A stretch of 64,000 nt of DNA from Chloroflexota bacterium. GTDB taxonomy: Bacteria; Chloroflexota; UBA11872; VXOZ01. The notes below the pieces were generated by a model that ran no database searches, was not told the origin of the DNA, and saw only the letters and a program-made list of their open reading frames with translations. The position numbers and the translations under genes were made by a program. The stretch covers positions 85,265 to 149,264 of the forward strand of contig JAPOQA010000059.1 in assembly GCA_026710945.1 (NCBI GenBank). Direction: 5' to 3'. Shown piece by piece: positions 1-8,506 of the stretch (the first letter of the stretch is position 1; every line of letters begins with the position of its first letter).

Positions 1-1
1 G

Positions 2-532
2 ACGGGAACGGTGGAAATCAAGGAAGTTGCCCGGGATCCGGGCTCGCGCACCAAGGTCGCCGTGGCAGCGAACCAAGAGGGCCTGGACCCGGTGGGTTCC
101 TGCGTCGGGATGCGAGGAACCCGCATTCAAAATGTGCTCCGGGAACTCGGCAATGAAAAAGTGGAGATTATCGAGTGGAGCGGGGATACTGCCACGTTCA
201 TTAAGAATGCGCTTTCTCCGGCGGAGGTCCAACGAGTGGAACTCATCGAGGTTGACGAGCAGCAGGTAGCATCCGTGCTCGTTAGCGCCGATATGGTGTC
301 GCTGGCTATCGGCCGCGAAGGCCAAAACACGCGACTCGCCAACCGCCTCACCGGATGGAAGATTAACATTCGTTCACTGGAGGATGAGCAAGGCGCCACT
401 GATGCATCGCCCGAAATTTCGGCGGAAGCCTCAGCCGAGGCCGAGGCCGAAGCAGCGCCAGAGCAAGCAGCTCCAGATGAGCAGCCTGCGGCAGAGTCTT
501 TGGCAGCAGAGGAGACCACAAGCAGTGCCTAA
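2..532 (+). CDS. nusA: Transcription termination/antitermination factor NusA, C-terminal part (5' truncated by window edge)
   Basis: NusA binds RNA polymerase and nascent RNA and controls pausing, termination and antitermination. The visible part covers the end of the first KH domain and all of the second. EVARDPGSRTKVAV and GSCVGMRGTRIQ are typical of NusA KH1, and SLAIGREGQNTRLANRLTGW is the KH2 hallmark. The reading frame is open at the left edge, so the GTG at 11 is an internal valine and not a start. After KH2 comes a roughly 45-residue acidic, Ala/Glu-rich tail of low complexity. The tail is not conserved across the family and is probably disordered. ylxR and infB follow on the same strand, the usual nusA operon order, so the assignment is firm. 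Confidence 0.95.
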   Translation, partial: TGTVEIKEVARDPGSRTKVAVAANQEGLDPVGSCVGMRGTRIQNVLRELGNEKVEIIEWSGDTATFIKNALSPAEVQRVELIEVDEQQVASVLVSADMVSLAIGREGQNTRLANRLTGWKINIRSLEDEQGATDASPEISAEASAEAEAEAAPEQAAPDEQPAAESLAAEETTSSA

Positions 533-650
533 CCGGCGCTGCGGCAGAGAATCGATGCAGACTCGCCCTGCGCTGCAACCACTGGCTGCCATATAGCGGC
601 GGTCCATCTGCCCGAATTCGCAAGGGAGAAGGGAGCCTCGGAGGGAGGGT

Positions 651-971
651 GTGGTGAATTCAACGGCCACGCCACAGGAAAAGCACATACCGCAGCGCAC
701 GTGTCTGGGTTGCCGGGCGATAAAGCCAAAACAATCTTTGATCCGCATAGTGCGCACGGCAGAAGGGGGCGCACTAGTCGATACCACGGGGAAGGCACGT
801 GGACGCGGCGCCTATTTATGTCCCACTGCGGCTTGTGCAAAAAAGGCGCTCAGAGCGAATATCCTGAATCGAGCGTTGAGAGTCACCTTAGATAATGCGG
901 CGCTTGCAGAATTGCGGGCTTCGGTCGAGCAGATTTCCGAGACGGCCTGCACGTCCGCGCATGCGCCTTAA
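651..971 (+). CDS. ylxR: YlxR family (DUF448) RNA-binding/nucleoid-associated protein
   Basis: A 106-residue protein with the DUF448 signature RTCLGCR near residue 17, followed by a basic strand and a GRGAYLC motif around residue 52. YlxR proteins are small and basic, are almost always encoded between nusA and infB, bind RNA, and in some bacteria act as regulators. Two consecutive GTG codons (651 and 654) follow a purine-rich ribosome site (GGAGGGAGG), so the exact start could be either. The gene lies 118 bp after nusA and 62 bp before infB, consistent with one transcript. Identity is strong; cellular role is only by family. Confidence 0.9.
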   Translation: MVNSTATPQEKHIPQRTCLGCRAIKPKQSLIRIVRTAEGGALVDTTGKARGRGAYLCPTAACAKKALRANILNRALRVTLDNAALAELRASVEQISETACTSAHAP

Positions 972-1033
972 GCCGGTCTTCCTCCCCAGGCCCACCGCAG
1001 CGGGAGAGTACTCCCCCAAGAGGAGGGGCAACT

Positions 1034-2923
1034 ATGAGAATGGGTTCTAGGTATGGCGGCGCGCGTCCACGTCGGCGTTCCTCCAGGCGTGGATCGTCGG
1101 ACCAAAGAGATCGTAACGCAGTTGCGTCGCAAGGGGCTGTTGCCAGCCAGACGGCTCCGCCGCGGAAGATCAAGCTTCCGCAAGACATTACCGTCGCCCA
1201 ACTTGCGGAGCGCCTTGAAGTAAGCCCTACAGCCATTATCAAAGAGCTATTTACACGCGGTACCGCAGTTACCATTAACCAAACACTCGATTACGCCACC
1301 GCTTCGCTCGTGGTCGAGGCGCTGGGCCATAGCGTAGTGAAAGAGGAAGCCAAACCGGCGGCAGCAAAACAAAAGGAAGACGTCGTATTCGAACTTGCCA
1401 AGCAGACGGGCACCACCACACGGCGACGGCGGCGCTTTGAAAAACGATCTCCGGTGATTACCGTGATGGGACACGTCGACCACGGCAAGACCTCACTGCT
1501 GGACGCGCTGCGCGAGACCAAAGTGGCTGAAGGCGAATTCGGCGGCATTACCCAGCGTATCGGCGCCTATCAGGTAACAAACAATGGCGACACCATCACC
1601 TTCATCGACACGCCCGGCCACGAGGCGTTCACCGCTATGCGCGCGCGCGGCGCCAAGGTCACAGACCTGGCGGTCATTGTCGTTGCAGCCGACGACGGTG
1701 TGATGCCGCAAACCGTTGAAGCCATCAATCACGCGCGGGCGGCAAAAGTCCCGCTGCTCATTGCACTGAATAAGATCGACCTGCCGAACGCCAATCCGGA
1801 TCGTGTGAAGCAGCAGCTTACGGAACACGAAATCCTCATCGAGGAATATGGCGGCGAAACGGTGCTTGTAGAGGTCTCCGCCCAGACCAAGGAGGGCCTG
1901 GATGACCTCCTGGAGATGATCGCGCTGCTTTCCGATATCGAAGGCGTGCGCGCAGACCCCCGCATTCCGGCGCGAGGCGTCGTGATCGAAAGCCACATGG
2001 ACAAGAGTCGCGGCCCCGTTGCAACCGTGCTTGTGCAGGAGGGAACCCTCAACGTGGGCGAAACGGTGGTCTGTGGCAAGACGTCCGGCCGCGTGCGCGC
2101 GCTTTTCAATGACAAGGGCGCTTCCCTGGCCGATGCAGGCCCCTCTGTGCCCGTGGAGATACTCGGTCTTGGCGCGCTGCCTGCTCCCGGTGAGACACTC
2201 ATCGTCGTGGTCGACGAAAAGGCTGCGAAGGTTCTGCTCCAAGAACTCGCTGAACGTGATGAGACAGAGCGGATGTCGCTGGATACACTCAGCGCTACTG
2301 CCGGGGAGGGCGTGGAAGAGCTGGACATAATTGTCAAGGCTGATATTCGCGGCTCGGTAGAGGCGATTCAGCAAGCATTAGAGCACCTCTCCACCGAAGA
2401 GACCCGGGTACGCGTCATCTATAGCGGCGTCGGCCCCGTGAGCGAATCGGACGTGCAACTGGCTATTGCGGGAAACGCGTTGATCACCGCGTTCAACGTG
2501 CGCCCCGATACCGCCGCTCGTTCCCTGGCGGAAGCAGAGAAAGTGGAGATTCGCACGTACAACGTCATCTATACCCTCATCGAGGAGATGGAAAAGGCCC
2601 TGCTGGGCTTACTGGAGCCTGAATTCGTCGAGGTAATGGATGGGCAGGCGGAGGTGCGGGCGGTGTTTAACCAGGTGCGCGGTCAGAGCGTGCTCGGCGC
2701 CATCGTACGCGAAGGCACAATGCGGCGCGGCGCCCAGGTCCGCGTACTACGCAACAAGCGGCAACTGCTCAAGACGACCGTTACGAGCTTGCGCCGCTTC
2801 AAGGACGCTGTGCGCGAGGTGACCAGCGGCTATGAGTGCGGTATCGGCATTGGCGAAGTTTATGAGGCCCGCGAAGGCGATTCCCTCGAGACGTTTCATA
2901 TCGAAGAAAAAGCACGCTTCTAG
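1034..2923 (+). CDS. infB: Translation initiation factor IF-2
   Basis: IF-2 is the GTPase that delivers fMet-tRNA to the 30S subunit and promotes subunit joining. The order is a basic N-terminus of about 40 residues, an IF2-N module (about 48–100), then the G domain with G1 GHVDHGKT (from about 145), G3 DTPGHE (about 192) and G4 NKID (about 246), followed by the domain II, III and IV beta-barrels. At 629 residues this is a short IF-2 lacking the long Lys/Ala-rich N-terminal extension of enterobacteria. The ATG follows AGGAGGGG at 1021–1028, a strong ribosome site that fixes the start. It lies in the nusA–ylxR–infB block and is followed by a terminator-like hairpin at 2973. Confidence 0.97.
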   Translation: MRMGSRYGGARPRRRSSRRGSSDQRDRNAVASQGAVASQTAPPRKIKLPQDITVAQLAERLEVSPTAIIKELFTRGTAVTINQTLDYATASLVVEALGHSVVKEEAKPAAAKQKEDVVFELAKQTGTTTRRRRRFEKRSPVITVMGHVDHGKTSLLDALRETKVAEGEFGGITQRIGAYQVTNNGDTITFIDTPGHEAFTAMRARGAKVTDLAVIVVAADDGVMPQTVEAINHARAAKVPLLIALNKIDLPNANPDRVKQQLTEHEILIEEYGGETVLVEVSAQTKEGLDDLLEMIALLSDIEGVRADPRIPARGVVIESHMDKSRGPVATVLVQEGTLNVGETVVCGKTSGRVRALFNDKGASLADAGPSVPVEILGLGALPAPGETLIVVVDEKAAKVLLQELAERDETERMSLDTLSATAGEGVEELDIIVKADIRGSVEAIQQALEHLSTEETRVRVIYSGVGPVSESDVQLAIAGNALITAFNVRPDTAARSLAEAEKVEIRTYNVIYTLIEEMEKALLGLLEPEFVEVMDGQAEVRAVFNQVRGQSVLGAIVREGTMRRGAQVRVLRNKRQLLKTTVTSLRRFKDAVREVTSGYECGIGIGEVYEAREGDSLETFHIEEKARF

Positions 2924-2972
2924 CACAACCAGAAGCATGCTTGCGCCGCCTGCAGGTGGTGCAAGCTCAGAG

Positions 2973-2998
2973 CTGCGGGTCTTCGGGCCCGCAGTTTT
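2973..2998 (+). terminator. Rho-independent terminator after infB
   Basis: A 9-bp stem (CTGCGGGTC pairing with GGCCCGCAG, one T·G wobble) closes on a TTCG tetraloop and is followed directly by TTTT. It lies 50 bp after the infB stop. This would end the nusA–ylxR–infB transcript and leave rbfA to its own promoter or to read-through. Confidence 0.75.
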
Positions 2999-3165
2999 AC
3001 ATTACGTGGAGGTACACGACCTGAAGACACGCGACGCCGGCCGTACGATTTCTGCCGCTGCGGTACCACGAGCGGCAGCAAACTTCAGCCGGGCGGTTGC
3101 GTTCAGAATGCAGAGTATCTCTTTAGGGAGGTGAGCTCCGCACCGCAGCGGTACAAGGTGCACGC

Positions 3166-3580
3166 AGGACTCCCTTCCCTGGGAAGACCTGTGCGTATCT
3201 TCGACCGGAGGTGCAATAGATACACCGTCCCCTTGGGGGAGACCATTGGGTAACAAGAATCTGAGCGATATGTGTTTCTCCCCGGGGAGAGGGTTGGGGT
3301 GAGGGGTTCTTGCCAATCCGGTTTCCCTATCCCGTGGAACTTATGCGTATCAGAGCAGTACTGATGATGAATGAGTCTAATTGCGGAGATTCCCCCTCAC
3401 CCTCTCCGACTGGAGACCTTTGCACAACCCTTGCCGGGGCGGGAAAGTCCCCTCTCCCCAAGGAGAGGGAGTAGCTCGTGCGCCTCCGGCCGGGTTTACT
3501 TAAAGGTCTCCACTGGGAGAGGGAACATACTCGCTGCGGCTAGGTTTTCGCGAGAGTTTCCTCTGGGAGAGGGGACAATC
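3166..3580. repeat. Dispersed CCCTCACCC / CTCTCCC repeat cluster between infB and rbfA
   Basis: This 700-bp gap has no convincing gene. It holds several degenerate copies of a GC-rich element: a CTCCCC–GGGGAGAGGG hairpin joined to GGGGTGAGGGG (3279–3306), the same in inverse orientation from 3391, and partial copies near 3508 and 3558. Some carry an adjoining tract GGAGACCTTTGCACAAC (about 3414). The same tracts recur near 4330, 6529, 23921, 39789, 59101 and 60750, so this is a genome-wide repeat and not a local feature. Confidence 0.75.
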
Positions 3581-3625
3581 TCAGATTGAGCAGGGCAATG
3601 GAAGAGTCTCGGAAGGAACCAGCAA

Positions 3626-4051
3626 ATGGACTTGCGGAAACTGGAGCGGTCTACTGCGCTATTGCGTGAGGAGCTGACCGATATTCTGCGCTCGGAAGTG
3701 CGGGACCCCCGTCTCAACGTGGTTTCGATCTCGGCGGTGCGCCTCTCCCGCGATCGACGCTACGCCCGCGTATACGTGAACCTCGCGGAATTGGAGCAGG
3801 AAGAGGAGCAGGCGATTCTTGCCGCGCTGCGCCGCGCTGCCGGTTTCGTGCGCCGCTGCCTGGCGCAACGGCTGACGTGGTATAAGGCGCCGGAGATTTC
3901 GTTTCACCTCGACGAGGGCATGAAGCAGGGCGACCGCGTACTCGAGCTCTTTCGCGACCTGGAGACTGAGGAGCGCCCGGAGCCGGACGCCGCGGAACCT
4001 GCGGCCCAGGAGAACGGCGCCGGAGACGCTGAAGATACTCCTCAGCGATAA
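3626..4051 (+). CDS. rbfA: 30S ribosome-binding factor A
   Basis: RbfA is a single KH-fold protein that assists late 16S rRNA maturation and cold adaptation of 30S subunits. Residues 1–110 match the family: an N-terminal helix with LREELTDILRSEVRDPRL, then the ARVYVNL strand and a long helix containing RRAAGFVRRCLAQRL. The last 25 or so residues are an acidic Ala/Glu tail. The ATG follows GGAAGGA at 3611. Its place between infB and the DHH phosphoesterase gene matches the conserved order, although repeat-filled gaps separate it from both neighbours. Confidence 0.92.
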   Translation: MDLRKLERSTALLREELTDILRSEVRDPRLNVVSISAVRLSRDRRYARVYVNLAELEQEEEQAILAALRRAAGFVRRCLAQRLTWYKAPEISFHLDEGMKQGDRVLELFRDLETEERPEPDAAEPAAQENGAGDAEDTPQR

Positions 4052-4216
4052 TGGACTCACGCTCGGCAGCACCGCCTGCTATGGGGCACTCTTCCCATGC
4101 ACAGGCCGGCAGGCGAGAAGACATCCACTCCTTGGGGAGACCCTCGTATCGGGGCACAAGTCTTGCTCTTCGCTAAACCATGAGCAGGCCTTGCATTGTG
4201 TTGGTCAAGTTTGCAG

Positions 4217-4364
4217 GTATTACCTCCTCTCCCTGGGGAGAGATTTAAGGGTCGTATCGGGGGCACTGGTCTTGCTCTTCGCTATACCCATAGCAAGCCT
4301 TACTTAACATCGGTCAATTGTGCAGGAATTGCTTCCTCTTCCTTGGGGAGAGGGTCGGGGTGAG
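4217..4364. repeat. Dispersed CTCTCCC/GGGGTGAGGGG repeats upstream of nrnA
   Basis: Two partial copies of the CTCTCCC…GGGGAGAG element (about 4217–4246 and 4330–4364) lie in the 400-bp gap between rbfA and the DHH gene. The second ends in GGGGTGAGGGG. The parts in front of the two copies are also related to each other (GTATCGGGG…CTTGCTCTTCGCTA at about 4145 and 4253), so the unit was locally duplicated. Confidence 0.65.
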
Positions 4365-4394
4365 GGGAAGTCTTCACCAATCCAGCCCACGTCT

Positions 4395-4466
4395 GCATTC
4401 GCGACGAAGCCGGCGTCTGCGACGAAGTCAGCGTTTGCGACACAGTCGACGTGCGCGTCAGAGTTT
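4395..4466. repeat. Degenerate 18-bp tandem repeat, four units
   Basis: Four adjacent 18-bp units start at 4395, 4413, 4431 and 4449. The first three share the core GCG-(T/A)-(T/C)-TGCGACGAAG. The period is a multiple of three, so the frame reads through as six-residue repeats. The nominal GTG start at 4451 of the next gene lies in the fourth unit, which argues for the later ATG at 4481. Confidence 0.75.
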
Positions 4467-4480
4467 CAGAGAAATTTCCA

Positions 4481-5500
4481 ATGGTTGACCCAAAACGTCT
4501 CAACACGGCGAATACAACTGATGAATGGGCACAGGCGTGTGCGCTGGTGCTGGAAGCGCAGCGCGTTGTCCTCACGACGCACGCCGGTCCCGATGGCGAC
4601 GGCATTGGCTGCCTGGTCGGCCTCTCCATCTCGTTGCGCGCGATGGGCAAGACAGTGGCGATGGTGAGCGCGGATCCGGTGCCGCAAGACCTCGCGTTCT
4701 TACCGCACGCAGACCGGATTCAGGTCGTTCACAATCTCGAAGCGCTCACCTTTGCGCCCGATCTCATCATCGTTTGCGATTCTGCCAGCCTGGCGCGACT
4801 TGGCGCAGTGTACACCGAGAGCCTATCCTGCTTTGCGAGGCTACCAATTCTCAATCTCGACCACCACCAGACAAATACGCGGTTCGGCCGAGTCAATCTC
4901 GTGGATACTAACGCAGCCGCAACGGTAGAGATTGCGCACGAGTTACTGGAACGACTGCACGTGGAACCCACGCCGGAAGCGGCCACGGCGTTGATGACGG
5001 GCCTCGTTACCGACACGTTGGGGTTCCGTACCGACAGCGTTACGCCGCGGACGCTTGGCTTGGCGGCACACTTGCTGGAACACGGCGCGCCGCTGGAAGA
5101 GATCAATCATCGTGTCTTCCACGCCACGCGCTATGAGAAACTGAAACTCTGGGGGTACGGCCTTTCCAACCTGCAGCGCACTGAAGACGGCCGTATCGTC
5201 TGGGTGCAACTCCCGCGTGAAGTGCGCATGGAATTGGGAGCCAAGGAGACCGACTTGATGGGTCTGGCCTCCCTCGTCGAGGGTATCGAGGGCGCGGAAA
5301 TTGTCATCGTCGCTTGGGACAAGAGGAAAGACCCACTGCGTACGGGTATTTCCCTGCGGTCGCGCACCGTGAACGTTGCCGCTATTGCGCAGACGCTGGG
5401 CGGCGGCGGTCATGCCGGCGCTGCCGGTGCGTTGCTTTCCGAACCGCTGGCAACGGGATTACGCAAAGCGGTAGCGGCGGCTAAGGCACACCTCGACTAA
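4481..5500 (+). CDS. nrnA: DHH/DHHA1 phosphoesterase, NrnA-like oligoribonuclease / pAp phosphatase
   Basis: Bifunctional NrnA enzymes degrade nano-RNAs of 2–5 nucleotides and hydrolyse 3'-phosphoadenosine 5'-phosphate. Seen here are the N-terminal metal site PDGDGIG (about residue 37), the DHH triad in LDHHQTN (about 127), and the C-terminal DHHA1 glycine-rich motif GGGGHAGAAGA (about 306). That is the full two-domain layout at the usual 330–340 residues. The frame is open back to a GTG at 4451, but that codon sits inside an 18-bp tandem repeat; the ATG at 4481 is preferred, though neither has a good ribosome site. truB follows after 45 bp, as in many nusA operons. Confidence 0.9.
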   Translation: MVDPKRLNTANTTDEWAQACALVLEAQRVVLTTHAGPDGDGIGCLVGLSISLRAMGKTVAMVSADPVPQDLAFLPHADRIQVVHNLEALTFAPDLIIVCDSASLARLGAVYTESLSCFARLPILNLDHHQTNTRFGRVNLVDTNAAATVEIAHELLERLHVEPTPEAATALMTGLVTDTLGFRTDSVTPRTLGLAAHLLEHGAPLEEINHRVFHATRYEKLKLWGYGLSNLQRTEDGRIVWVQLPREVRMELGAKETDLMGLASLVEGIEGAEIVIVAWDKRKDPLRTGISLRSRTVNVAAIAQTLGGGGHAGAAGALLSEPLATGLRKAVAAAKAHLD

Positions 5501-5545
5501 TAGGTTTAACGTATTCGCTGACCTGCTTGGGACAAACTCTGCATC

Positions 5546-6439
5546 GTGCGTCACGGCTTTCTCAACATCGCAAAGCCTACTGCCTGCACCTCCCACGACG
5601 TTGTAAACGCCGTGCGCCGCCTTTTGGGCCAGCGGCGCGTGGGACACGCCGGCACCCTGGACCCACTCGCAACAGGTGTCCTGGTACTCGGCATCGGGCA
5701 CGGCACGCGTCTCATCGAATACCTCGCGGCCACGCGCAAGACGTACCGCGCCGGTATTGTGCTTGGCCGGACGACGACGACTGACGACAGCGCGGGCGAA
5801 TTGCTGAGCGAACGGCCGGTAGACGTGGACACGGCAGCCGTGCCTGCCGCTCTACCGAAGTTTACCGGCACAATCGAACAAGTGCCGCCTGCATTCGCTG
5901 CCATCCACGTGCAGGGCACGCGCGCATACGTGCGGGCACGGCGAGGTGAGACGGTGTCGTTGGAACCGCGGCAGGTGACAATTCATCGCATTGAAATTCT
6001 GGACGTGCAACTCCCACGGCTCAGCCTCGAGGTGGAATGCTCCACCGGCACCTATATCCGCGCCCTGGCGCGCGACCTGGGCGAGACCCTCGGCTGCGGC
6101 GCCCACTTGGAATCTCTCACGCGTACGCAGGTAGGCGCCTTTTCGCTGCAGGATGCTATTCCTCTCGGCCAACTCGCGGACCGTGCGGCTGACCGGGGCT
6201 GGGACGAACTGCTGCTGCCTTTGGACTGGCCGTTGCGTCACTGGACCGCTCGCCACTTGAGCGATGAAGAGGCGTCACAGGTGCTAAACGGTGGGCGCGT
6301 GACAGCGGATGGCGCAGCTTGCTCAGGACAATGCGCGCGCGCCTACGACCCGCAGGGACGCTTGATCGCGGTAATGCAAGCGGTGGATTTGCCGACACCA
6401 CTCTGGCAGCCGGTGAAAGTGTTTCGCTATAATCCCTAG
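5546..6439 (+). CDS. truB: tRNA pseudouridine(55) synthase TruB
   Basis: TruB makes pseudouridine at position 55 in the T-loop of nearly all tRNAs. The catalytic motif GHAGTLDPLATGVL is present with Asp38, and KTYRAGIVLG and STGTYIRALARDLGE are further family signatures. The last 65 residues form a short PUA-like tail. At 297 residues the length is normal. The start is GTG at 5546 without a clear ribosome site. The gene lies between nrnA and ribF, the classical order. Confidence 0.93.
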   Translation: MRHGFLNIAKPTACTSHDVVNAVRRLLGQRRVGHAGTLDPLATGVLVLGIGHGTRLIEYLAATRKTYRAGIVLGRTTTTDDSAGELLSERPVDVDTAAVPAALPKFTGTIEQVPPAFAAIHVQGTRAYVRARRGETVSLEPRQVTIHRIEILDVQLPRLSLEVECSTGTYIRALARDLGETLGCGAHLESLTRTQVGAFSLQDAIPLGQLADRAADRGWDELLLPLDWPLRHWTARHLSDEEASQVLNGGRVTADGAACSGQCARAYDPQGRLIAVMQAVDLPTPLWQPVKVFRYNP

Positions 6440-6524
6440 TGGTGCACGCGAAAACGAACCGATCCTCAGGAGACCAATGTGTGACAATGCGAGTCAGTGG
6501 GAAGTGAGCGGATAGGGGTTTGCA

Positions 6525-6910
6525 TTCCCCTCACCCCGGCCCTCTCCCCTGGGAGACCTTTGCGAAACCTAAGCGGGAGCGAGAGTGTTCCCTCTCCCTC
6601 GACGGGAGAGGGCTAGAGCCTGCCCCGTACGTGATACGGGGGTGAGGGTGAATCTCCTGAAATCTCTCCATATGCACACCGATTCTGCCTGATACGTCCT
6701 GACACTACTCAGCGTAAAGGGCCATTGTAGCTAAGAAACCCCCTCACCCCAACCCTCTCCCCCAGGAGAGGGAGTGCCCCTGTTTGAAAGTGGGGTTATG
6801 CAAAGGTTTCCCTGGGGAGAGGGAGTCTTAAGGCCTGTCGCGATCGGGCTCTCTCTAGGGTGAGGGGGTCATGTGACCCATCGCGGTCGGGCGCTCTCTA
6901 GGGTGAGGGT
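6525..6910. repeat. Cluster of CCCTCACCC/CTCTCCC dispersed repeats between truB and ribF
   Basis: The 540-bp gap has no supported gene. One copy of the element starts near 6529 and includes the GGAGACCTTTGCGAAACC tract, a second starts near 6740, and a shorter CTCTCTAGGGTGAGGG motif is present twice (about 6850 and 6893). The arms CCCTCTCCC and GGGAGAGGG would fold as hairpins in either orientation. Confidence 0.75.
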
Positions 6911-6981
6911 TGGTTTTCTTGATCGGGCTACGCCACGGTTTTCTTTGGTCGCACAGGCAGGCGCAAGGATAGGCAATCGCA

Positions 6982-7941
6982 GTGCAGGTGTATTTCAGGG
7001 ACCCTGAGTCACTTGTTCCAGACCGTCCCACTGTGCTCACTATCGGTAAATTCGACGGCATTCACCGGGGACACCGGCACGTGCTGGAGGCAGTAGCGAC
7101 GCGGGCGCGCGCCAATAGCTGGCAGTCCGCCGTTATCATCCTCTGGCCGCCGCCGCCGGAAGTCCTGCGACCCGGCGCTCAAATTCCTCGCCTCTCTACA
7201 CTGGCCGACCGAGAGTCAGCCATTGCCGCCAGCGGCATCGATCTCTTCATCCTCTGGCCGTTCACGCTGGAGCTCTCTCGGCTCTCGCCGCGCGCGTTCA
7301 TGCAGGTCTTGCGCGACCGCCTCGATCTCCGCGTGCTCGTCATAGGCAGCGACTTTGCCCTCGGCCACCAGCGCAGCGGCACGCCTGACGTGCTGCGGGA
7401 CTTGGGAGATGAAATGGGCTTTGAGGTGGTTGTTTCGCCGCCCTTTGTGCATGAGGGACAGGTCGTCAGCAGTTCCCGGATACGCGAGCACCTGACCGTG
7501 GGCGACGTGGGGCAAGCGGCGCGTCTCCTCGGACGCTGGCCCACGCTCACCGGTACTGTGGCGCGGGGCGCCGGACGGGGCAGACTCTTGGGTTTCCCCA
7601 CAGCCAACCTTCATCTGACCGAGCCGCTCGCCGTGCCCGCCCACGGCATCTATGCTACCTTTGCGGCACTCGCGCCCACCGGCGGCGCTCCTGCGTACCC
7701 GGCAGTCACCAGCATCGGCGTGCGCCCTACCTTCGACGACACAGACAAACGCACCATCGAGACCTTTCTCCTGGACTACACCGGCGACCTCTACGACCAG
7801 GTGCTCCGCCTGCACTTTGTGGAGAAGCTCAGGGACGAACTGAAGTTTTCATCTGTGGAGGCCCTGATCGAGCAGATGGAACGGGACGTGGCCCACGCCG
7901 CCGCGGTGCTCGCCCAACACGCGCTGCCAGGACTGACTTGA
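6982..7941 (+). CDS. ribF: Bifunctional riboflavin kinase / FMN adenylyltransferase
   Basis: RibF converts riboflavin to FMN and then FAD. The N-terminal nucleotidyltransferase domain shows IGKFDGIHRGHRH (GxFDGxHxGH, about residues 22–34) and SSSRIREHL (about 162). The C-terminal flavokinase domain shows GRGRLLGFPTANL (PTAN motif) and GVRPTF, then the FLLDYTGDLYDQ segment that supplies the catalytic acidic region. The 319-residue length is typical. The start is a GTG at 6982. No FMN riboswitch is visible upstream; only dispersed repeats are found there. Confidence 0.94.
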   Translation: MQVYFRDPESLVPDRPTVLTIGKFDGIHRGHRHVLEAVATRARANSWQSAVIILWPPPPEVLRPGAQIPRLSTLADRESAIAASGIDLFILWPFTLELSRLSPRAFMQVLRDRLDLRVLVIGSDFALGHQRSGTPDVLRDLGDEMGFEVVVSPPFVHEGQVVSSSRIREHLTVGDVGQAARLLGRWPTLTGTVARGAGRGRLLGFPTANLHLTEPLAVPAHGIYATFAALAPTGGAPAYPAVTSIGVRPTFDDTDKRTIETFLLDYTGDLYDQVLRLHFVEKLRDELKFSSVEALIEQMERDVAHAAAVLAQHALPGLT

Positions 7942-7969
7942 GCCCAGACGAGACTGCGCCGATATCTTC

Positions 7970-8310
7970 TGTCATTCCTGTACGTGTTGAGTAATTCGAT
8001 GACAGATATTGTAAAAGATTCCTTGTAGCAGAACTCTGCGCTCGCCTGAGTACTTGTCATTCCTGTAAATGTCAGGTACTTCGTTGACAGATTTGAAAAC
8101 AAAAGCAACTGAACGCAGTACTCTACATGAACAGTACACATGTCATTCCGAACGGAGCGCAGCGAAGTGAGGAATCTAAGATGTTGAGCCTATTGGGCGA
8201 CACGTTGCATGGGCCCTAGATTCCTCGCTCCGCTCGGAATGACATGATCTGTAAACACTGCCAATTTGGGAGAGATTTCTGTCAACGAATTACTCAACAC
8301 TTACAATTCC
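7970..8310. mobile_element. Composite MITE-like element, copy 1
   Basis: A non-coding 341-bp unit. The outer arm at 7970–8007 (TGTCATTCCTG … GACAGAT) is repeated directly at 8055–8092 and returns inverted at 8278–8310. Nested inside, 8139–8246 is a second inverted repeat: CATGTCATTCCG … GAGGAATCTA against its complement TAGATTCCTC … CGGAATGACATG, with about 35 bp between. A further partial copy of the inner arm follows at 8308–8330. A second composite with the same layout is at 36647–36900. No transposase is encoded, so it would have to be mobilised in trans. The rest of the gap to 8506 shows nothing recognisable. Confidence 0.7.
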
Positions 8311-8506
8311 GAACGGAGTGAGGAATCTAAGCCGTCCGCTCTAACGAGCGCCGTCGTTCTGCCGCAGTAGTGCGTAAGCCTTAGTGCCGAGCGCTAAAGA
8401 ACGGCGCATTGCCCATGTGCAAACGCGCACACCATCGTGGACAAGGCGCCAAGGAGACCTTGCATCATGCAGCGCCTAGCATAGCAGATGTGCAACCGCC
8501 CACACT

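Noticed and set aside
6440-6981. Possible FMN riboswitch ahead of ribF
   Set aside because: No RFN-type conserved segments are seen; the gap consists of dispersed repeats.
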